Shown: one piece after another, positions 58,790-64,000 of the stretch
Layout of the letters: each line of letters begins with the position of its first letter
Numbering within the stretch: the stretch's first letter is position 1
Assembly: GCA_022749895.1 (NCBI GenBank)
Contig: JAKIWS010000006.1
Coordinates: 1-64,000, forward strand
DNA length: 64,000 nucleotides
Source of the DNA: Thermoplasmata archaeon
GTDB taxonomy: Archaea > Thermoplasmatota > Thermoplasmata > Lutacidiplasmatales > UBA184
Direction: 5' to 3'
Program-made: the position numbers and the translations under genes
Notes under the pieces: generated by a model
Database searches by the model: none
The model's input: the letters and a program-made list of their open reading frames with translations, nothing else
Told to the model about the DNA's origin: nothing

Positions 58790-59908
58790 ATGACCGACTG
58801 GGAGGCCGTCGAGCGCCTGCGTTCGAAGGGCTGGGATTGGGACCGGATCGCCAGCGATCCCAAGGTCGAGTTCCACGCCGAAGATCAGGCGGGGGATCCG
58901 GGTCGTGCTCTCCGCGCGTTATACTACCAGCGGAGGTCCCGACAGCAGCGCCGGCCCAGCCGCGGGAGCAAATCCGACCGCGCCGCGGACGAGAAGGACC
59001 CGCTCCGCCCGCGCTGGAGCCTCGCCCGCATCGGCCTCATTCTGGCCCCGATGTTCGCGGTCTGGACCCTCCTGGCGTACCTCTACCCCTCCCCCGTCGG
59101 GGTCTACCTCGGTTGGTTTCCGACCCTGGTGTTCCTTCTGGTCATCGCGGTCGGCGTGCTCTGCTTCGGCCTTCTGCGGGCCGTGGACAAATGGAGCAGT
59201 GTTCACCGCAACGCGGTGATCATCGGCGCCGTCCTCGGACTCCTGGTCGCAGGTGGATTCGGCCTGTTCGCCGTCGCGGCGGGATGCCCAAATCTGACGC
59301 CGAACCTGTCGGCGGAGCCGAGTAACTGGGAGAAGGCCGCGAATCCCGCATGGACGTCGGGAGGCAACCCGGTCTTCTTCTTCTACGGTTCCATCGCCTG
59401 TCCGTACTGCTCGGCCTCCAGCTGGTCGATGATGGTGGCGCTGCAGAAATTCGGTGCGCTCTCCGGGTTAACCTACGGCTATTCGTCCCCGACGGACCAG
59501 GCGGGTCCTAACACGCCGGAGGTGATCCTGGCGGGTTCGGCGCTCCAGAGCCAGTACATCACGCTCGACGTCGCGGAGGCTACGGACCCGACGACGATCA
59601 CGCTCCCGACGGTCTCCGGCTGCGTCGAACAGGCGTACGTCAGTGCCTACGGAAGCGGTGGCATCCCGTTCAACGTGATCGGAGGCGTGTACGTGCACTC
59701 GGGTACTCTTGTCCAGCCGAGCGTCCTCCACGGCATGACGTACCAGCAGGTCCAGGGCCAGGTCTCGAACCAGTCGGGCCCGGCGTGGGACGCCATCAAG
59801 GGTCCCGCGTACGCGATGGAAGCGTTCATGGTGAAGGCCGACGGGGGCAATCCGGCGAACGTCGCGAACGACCCGAACGTCGCCGGGATCTTGTCCCAGA
59901 TCCACTAG
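58790..59908 (+). CDS. Membrane-anchored DUF929 thioredoxin-like protein (SIACPYCSASSW)
   Basis: TM segments followed by FFFYGSIACPYCSASSWSMMVALQKFG and GIPFNVIGGVYV (cis-Pro region). Confidence 0.8.
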   Translation: MTDWEAVERLRSKGWDWDRIASDPKVEFHAEDQAGDPGRALRALYYQRRSRQQRRPSRGSKSDRAADEKDPLRPRWSLARIGLILAPMFAVWTLLAYLYPSPVGVYLGWFPTLVFLLVIAVGVLCFGLLRAVDKWSSVHRNAVIIGAVLGLLVAGGFGLFAVAAGCPNLTPNLSAEPSNWEKAANPAWTSGGNPVFFFYGSIACPYCSASSWSMMVALQKFGALSGLTYGYSSPTDQAGPNTPEVILAGSALQSQYITLDVAEATDPTTITLPTVSGCVEQAYVSAYGSGGIPFNVIGGVYVHSGTLVQPSVLHGMTYQQVQGQVSNQSGPAWDAIKGPAYAMEAFMVKADGGNPANVANDPNVAGILSQIH

Positions 59909-59918
59909 CCCCCCACGG

Positions 59919-60404
59919 ATGCGGGCCGAGACGCTCCACCAGATCATCCTCGCGGCGGTGCTCGCGGGGCTGGGCCTGTCGCTGTACGCAGGGTACGAGA
60001 CGGTTAACGCGGCCGCGGCGAACAGCTGCTCGTTCAGTCCGGTGTTCTCCTGCGGGACGGTGCTCAACAGCGGCAAGACGCACACCCTCGGGATCCCGGA
60101 CTGGGTCCTCGGGACGACCGGCTTCGTCGCCTTGCTCGCGGTCGACGTCCCGCTGTTCCGCACGTGGGACCGGCGGTGGCTCATCGTGCTGCTCGGACTC
60201 GCCGGCATCGGCCTCCTCTTCGCGGCCTACCTCGCGACCATTGAAGTGTTCCAGATCGGGGCGCTATGCCCCGTCTGCTTTGGCACCTACGTGGCCGATG
60301 CGATCGTGCTCGGCGCGGCTTGGTCGCTGTTCCGTCGTGGGCGCGGGGGCGAAAAAGGCCCGGTCACCCCGGACGGGGCGCTTACCGCGAATTCGACGCC
60401 GTAA
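59919..60404 (+). CDS. Vitamin K epoxide reductase (VKOR) family protein
   Basis: CSFSPVFSCGTVLNSGKTHTLGIPDWVLGTTGF ... FQIGALCPVCFGTYVADAIVL (CxxC). Confidence 0.85.
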   Translation: MRAETLHQIILAAVLAGLGLSLYAGYETVNAAAANSCSFSPVFSCGTVLNSGKTHTLGIPDWVLGTTGFVALLAVDVPLFRTWDRRWLIVLLGLAGIGLLFAAYLATIEVFQIGALCPVCFGTYVADAIVLGAAWSLFRRGRGGEKGPVTPDGALTANSTP

Positions 60405-61101
60405 ACGGCCGGGCGGAGGCGATCCTCCGCCGACGGTCCTCGGCCTCGACGACATCGTTCGCGTGCCGGATCTTCCGCACCGACGCGGCGAACGCCTCCA
60501 GGTGGTCGCCGCGGATGCCCACGACGAGCTCGCCGTCGCCCATCTGCGTGAACACCCGGCTTCCGATGCACCCCATCGACATCGCGACCGCGGCGCCCTG
60601 GTTCAGGATCGGGTTGATCGCGCACATCGGGCGACCGTTGATCGGCACCTGGCCGCCCGCCGCCTCGACGGCGAGCATCGCGGACTTCGCCTTCGCGAAC
60701 AGGAGGACAGTAGTCGGGGGAACGTCGAGCGTCCCGAGCGGGCCGTAGGCGACGAACTTGGGCGCCTCGACGTTGTGCGGGATCTCCCCCTCTTCCCCGG
60801 GTCGAAGGTACTGCTCCTTCTGCATCATGCCGATCGTACTCATGAGGCGTCCGCCGAGCTCGCCTTCCGGCTTCATCCCCAGGACGAAGGCCCCGACCTC
60901 GCAGGCGTCGTGGGCCTTGACGCCCGCGTAGAACGGGCGCGACGCGCCCTCGGCGAAGAACGTGCAGACCGACGGCACCCCGCCGGGATGCTCGGGAACC
61001 CCGTTGGGTGGGGCCTCGAGGTACGAGACCTGGACGGGGGGCACAATCAGATCGAGGTCGCGAGTGAGCTGGGCGGCGACTTCGCCGAGATGCTGCGCCA
61101 T
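60382..61101 (-). CDS. DUF169 family protein
   Basis: PPVQVSYLEAPP, FYAGVKAHDACEVGAFVLGM, NPILNQGAAVAMSMGCIGSRVFTQMGDGELVVGIRGDHLE. Confidence 0.7.
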   Translation of the reverse strand: MAQHLGEVAAQLTRDLDLIVPPVQVSYLEAPPNGVPEHPGGVPSVCTFFAEGASRPFYAGVKAHDACEVGAFVLGMKPEGELGGRLMSTIGMMQKEQYLRPGEEGEIPHNVEAPKFVAYGPLGTLDVPPTTVLLFAKAKSAMLAVEAAGGQVPINGRPMCAINPILNQGAAVAMSMGCIGSRVFTQMGDGELVVGIRGDHLEAFAASVRKIRHANDVVEAEDRRRRIASARPFTASNSR

Positions 61102-61208
61102 GAGTTGCCTGGCCGGCCGAGACTATCGAAGGCTAAATATGGTTTCGCCTTGGAAACCAAATCGGAACCGGTAGCCGTGTTCCTCGGTAGCAGTCCCCCC
61201 CGCTTACC

Positions 61209-61220
61209 CATTAAATAGGC
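61209..61220 (+). promoter_or_regulatory. TATA-like element upstream of the ATP synthase K-E-C cluster
   Basis: 'cccattaaatagg' about 40 bp upstream of ATG 61254. Confidence 0.5.
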
Positions 61221-61253
61221 CCCCCGGGTCCGCGGCCCCGAGGTTACACGGGC

Positions 61254-61472
61254 ATGACGGACCCGACACTGGCACTCGCAGCGGGGATCGCGATCGCGGG
61301 AGGGCTCATCGGCACCGGCATGGCGCAATCCGGTATCGGCGCCGCCGGCATGGGGATCATCGCGGAAAAGCCCGAGAAGTTCGGGCAGTTCCTGTTCGTG
61401 TTCGTGATTCCCGAGACGCTCTGGATCATCGGCTTCGTGCTCGGGATCATCTTGATCCTGAACGTCCTGTAG
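61254..61472 (+). CDS. atpK: A/V-type ATP synthase subunit K (proteolipid, 2 TM)
   Basis: ALAAGIAIAGGLIGTGMAQSGIGAAGMGIIAEKPEKFGQFLFVFVIPETLWIIGFVLGIILIL. Confidence 0.92.
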   Translation: MTDPTLALAAGIAIAGGLIGTGMAQSGIGAAGMGIIAEKPEKFGQFLFVFVIPETLWIIGFVLGIILILNVL

Positions 61473-61490
61473 GCCCGGATCCGCTCCGCC

Positions 61491-62045
61491 ATGGGCCTCG
61501 AGAAGCTCCTCGACGAAATTCGTCAGCGTGGGGAGAGCCAGCTCTCCGAAATCGGGACCACGACCGCGGCCGCCCGGGCCGCCCTCGTCGAGGACCGGGA
61601 CCGTCGCGTCGCGGCCATCGCCCAGGAGATCCAGCGGCTCGCGGACCGCGAAGCGGAGCGCGAACGAGCCCAGCGGCTCGCGGGGGCCAAGGTCGCCGCC
61701 CGCAAGCTCGTCTACGAGGCGAAGGAGCAGCGCGCCACCGCGGCGCTCGAACGCGCGCGCACCGAGCTTGCGGCGTTCACGAAGAGCCCGGAGTACGCCC
61801 CGCTCTTGCAGCGCATGTACGCCCACGCCGTCGAGCGCCTCGGCGCAAAGGTGAAGGTCCGCGGCCGGGCGGAGGATGCGTCCGTGTTGAAGGGGATCGC
61901 GGGGAAGGGCTTCAACGACGACCCCGCGCCGGTCCTCGGCGGGCTGATCGCGGAGAGCCCGGACGCGGCGAAGCGTCTCAACCTCACGCTCGACGAACTG
62001 CTGCGGCTCAACGAAGACAAGATCCGCCAGACCGTCGACGCGTAA
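61491..62045 (+). CDS. atpE: A/V-type ATP synthase subunit E
   Basis: Charged coiled-coil N-terminus, C-terminal GGLIAESPDAAKRLNLTLDELLRLNEDKIRQTV. Confidence 0.85.
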   Translation: MGLEKLLDEIRQRGESQLSEIGTTTAAARAALVEDRDRRVAAIAQEIQRLADREAERERAQRLAGAKVAARKLVYEAKEQRATAALERARTELAAFTKSPEYAPLLQRMYAHAVERLGAKVKVRGRAEDASVLKGIAGKGFNDDPAPVLGGLIAESPDAAKRLNLTLDELLRLNEDKIRQTVDA

Positions 62046-62060
62046 CGCGAGGGTCGGTCC

Positions 62061-63140
62061 GTGGCGGGCTCCCCGTACGCGAGCGCCCTCGGCCGGCTGA
62101 AAGCGTCGTTCGTGAACTTCCTCCCGAAGGAGGTCTACGGGAACTTGGTCGCGGCCCGCGACCTCGCTGAGGTCACCAAGAACCTGGAAGCGACCCCCTA
62201 CGGGCCCGAGATCGTGCAAACAGCGGCGAGCTACTCCGGCGCTACGCTCCTCGAGATCGCGATCAACCGAACGTTCGTCCGGCGCAACCGCCAGGCGCTC
62301 GAGGCGGCGCCGTTCGCGGGTCGCCCGATTCTGCAAGCGTACCTCCGCCGGTGGGACATCCAGAACGTCGGGCTCATCCTGGCGTCGAAGGTCCAGGGCC
62401 GTGCCATCGGCGAAACCGAGCAGTTCCTGGTGTCGAGCCGGGATATGCCGGCGGGCCTCTTCGCCGGCGCGATGAGCCTGGACGATGTCCGTCAGATCCT
62501 GGCGCAGCCGACGGTGGAAGCGGTCGCGAGCGCGCTCGTCCGATTCGGGTACGGCGCGACGATCCTGCCGCTCGTCGATCAGTTCTCCCGGACCAAGGAC
62601 GTCTTCCCGATCCTGCACGCGCTCGAGCGGGAGTACTACCAGAAGCTGCTCGAAGCGACGCGGTACTTCCAGGGCGACGAGTGGACCGTCCGCCAGTTCA
62701 TCCAGAGCGAGGTCGACCTCCGGAACGTCCTGCTGCTGCTCAAGGGGAAGGACGCCGAGCTCCCCATCGAGGACGTCGTGGAGCGGTTCGTCGACGGCGG
62801 GCTCCTCACCGCCGCGTCGGTCCCGGACCTGTACGGGGCCCTCACCGTCCCCGACCTTGCCCAGGCGCTTGAGCCGCGGTTTCCCGCGATCGCCGAGGGA
62901 ACGGCCGTGTACCGCGCCGACCAAACGCTCACCGGGTACGAGATCGCGCTCACGCGGGAGCGGGCCGTGCGGGAGCTCAAGCGACTCCGCTCGTACCCCC
63001 TCTCGATCGCGATCCTGTTCGGCTATCTCCTGCTGGCCGAGCTCGAGCGCGGCGACCTCCGTCGGGTCGTCTACGGCAAGGTCTACGACATCCCGCCGGC
63101 GAAGGTCGAAACGCTGTTGATCGTACCGCGGCTCGGCTGA
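62061..63140 (+). CDS. atpC: A/V-type ATP synthase subunit C (GTG start)
   Basis: YASALGRLKASFVNFLPKEVYGNLVAARDLAEVTKNLEATPYGPEI, EVDLRNVLLLLKGK, EIALTRERAVRELKRLRSYPLSIAILFGYLLLAELE. Confidence 0.9.
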   Translation: MAGSPYASALGRLKASFVNFLPKEVYGNLVAARDLAEVTKNLEATPYGPEIVQTAASYSGATLLEIAINRTFVRRNRQALEAAPFAGRPILQAYLRRWDIQNVGLILASKVQGRAIGETEQFLVSSRDMPAGLFAGAMSLDDVRQILAQPTVEAVASALVRFGYGATILPLVDQFSRTKDVFPILHALEREYYQKLLEATRYFQGDEWTVRQFIQSEVDLRNVLLLLKGKDAELPIEDVVERFVDGGLLTAASVPDLYGALTVPDLAQALEPRFPAIAEGTAVYRADQTLTGYEIALTRERAVRELKRLRSYPLSIAILFGYLLLAELERGDLRRVVYGKVYDIPPAKVETLLIVPRLG

Positions 63141-63156
63141 GGGCGCGGCGCCGGGC

Positions 63157-63999
63157 CTACGCGGCCGCGGGGGATTCCGCGCTCGGCGCGGGGAGCGTGT
63201 GCACGCGCCGGGAGGCGAGGGGCCGGAACGCCTTCCCGTTCCCCGTGTAGAACTTCGACAGGTGCTCGACGAAGATCAGACGAGCGCCTTGGATCCCGGG
63301 TTCGAAGACCCCCAGAATGACGTTGAACCCCTGACCCACGACCAGGATCAGCACCCCCAGGAAGATGCCGACCACCCCGAGACCCGGCACGTGACCGCCG
63401 GCAAGCGTCGTGAATCCGAAATTGATCAGGAGCGCCAGAACGACGCTGGCGAGGAGGATGCCCACGAGGCGGGTGTACGATAGGATGTGGCTCAGCACCT
63501 CGATCAGGGCCATCCCGCCCAGCTGGAACCCTTCGCCGAAGATCAGGAGCCCAAGCCCGCCCACGAGGCCCGCGAGACTCAACGCTACGAAGGGGTGCGC
63601 GCCGAAATTGAACACGGCCGTCCCGGCGTGGATGAACGTGAGACCGAAGGAGGCGATCGCGAACGCGAAGATGATCCCCCCGACCTTGCCGAGCGCCGCC
63701 CGCGGGTGGTGGTGGAAATACTCCTTGAGCGCGCCCAGGAGGAATCCGAGCACGACCATCCCGAGGCCCAGGTACCCCGCGAGGTACAGCAGCTTCGGGA
63801 CGGTCACGCGGAGGTTGCTCTTGTCGAGCGGGGTCGGAATTCCCGGCAGGATGGCGAATCCGAAGAACGCGTTCGTCGCGATCCCGATTGCGATCGCGAG
63901 CAGCGTGCCGGGGATGAGGGCGTAGGCGAGCGATTGCATCGCGCTCGGGCCCATGATCGTCTTCACGAGGTTCCGCCCGAACTTCGGGAGATACCGGGC
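63157..63999 (-). CDS. atpI: A/V-type ATP synthase subunit I, C-terminal part (runs off the window end)
   Basis: EGFQLGGMALIEVLSHILSYTRLVGILLASVVLALLINFG; FEPGIQGARLIFVEHLSKFYTGNGKAFRPL. Confidence 0.92.
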   Translation of the reverse strand, partial: ARYLPKFGRNLVKTIMGPSAMQSLAYALIPGTLLAIAIGIATNAFFGFAILPGIPTPLDKSNLRVTVPKLLYLAGYLGLGMVVLGFLLGALKEYFHHHPRAALGKVGGIIFAFAIASFGLTFIHAGTAVFNFGAHPFVALSLAGLVGGLGLLIFGEGFQLGGMALIEVLSHILSYTRLVGILLASVVLALLINFGFTTLAGGHVPGLGVVGIFLGVLILVVGQGFNVILGVFEPGIQGARLIFVEHLSKFYTGNGKAFRPLASRRVHTLPAPSAESPAAA

Positions 64000-64000
64000 G

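Noticed and set aside
61047-62924. 625-aa - strand ORF
   Set aside because: Antisense to ATP synthase K/E/C genes; shadow ORF.
1-64000. CRISPR array, transposon or prophage
   Set aside because: No regularly spaced direct repeats, transposase motifs or phage structural genes recognised by eye.

Overview
High-GC archaeal chromosomal window, about 64 kb. I call it archaeal, probably Thermoplasmatota-like, from PolD large subunit (DP2), RadA, PurP, FtsZ, an A/V-type ATP synthase, class II RNR, TATA-type promoters and a tRNA with a bulge-helix-bulge intron. The exact lineage is inference. Most of the window is dense housekeeping and metabolic coding: purC end, radA, a wtp/mod tungstate-molybdate ABC system with a ModE/TOBE regulator, hutH/hutI, mutY, purH, ftsZ, polD DP2, a molybdenum hydroxylase operon, purP-gcvT, nadC-nadA, polX, nrdJ, RNase Z and ATP synthase subunits. 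I saw no CRISPR array, transposase or prophage. Most notable: (1) a tRNA-Arg(UCG) interrupted in its T-loop by a ~26-nt intron that folds into a textbook hBHBh' motif; (2) a nickel superoxide dismutase (HCDIPCGIY Ni-hook) divergent from a SodX-like maturation peptidase; (3) tandem DUF3494 ice-binding-like secreted proteins; (4) a NAPE-PLD-like metallo-beta-lactamase gene overlapping a cardiolipin-synthase-like PLD gene; (5) co-occurrence of full-length PurH and PurP; (6) a duplicated VSFLEGKK-x-PRR basic motif upstream of, and in frame with, a DUF1801 protein; (7) a PolX with a degenerate PHP domain; (8) a DUF929 thioredoxin-like + VKOR disulfide-formation pair. All calls come from reading sequence by eye. 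No database search or folding program was run, and start codons are often uncertain.
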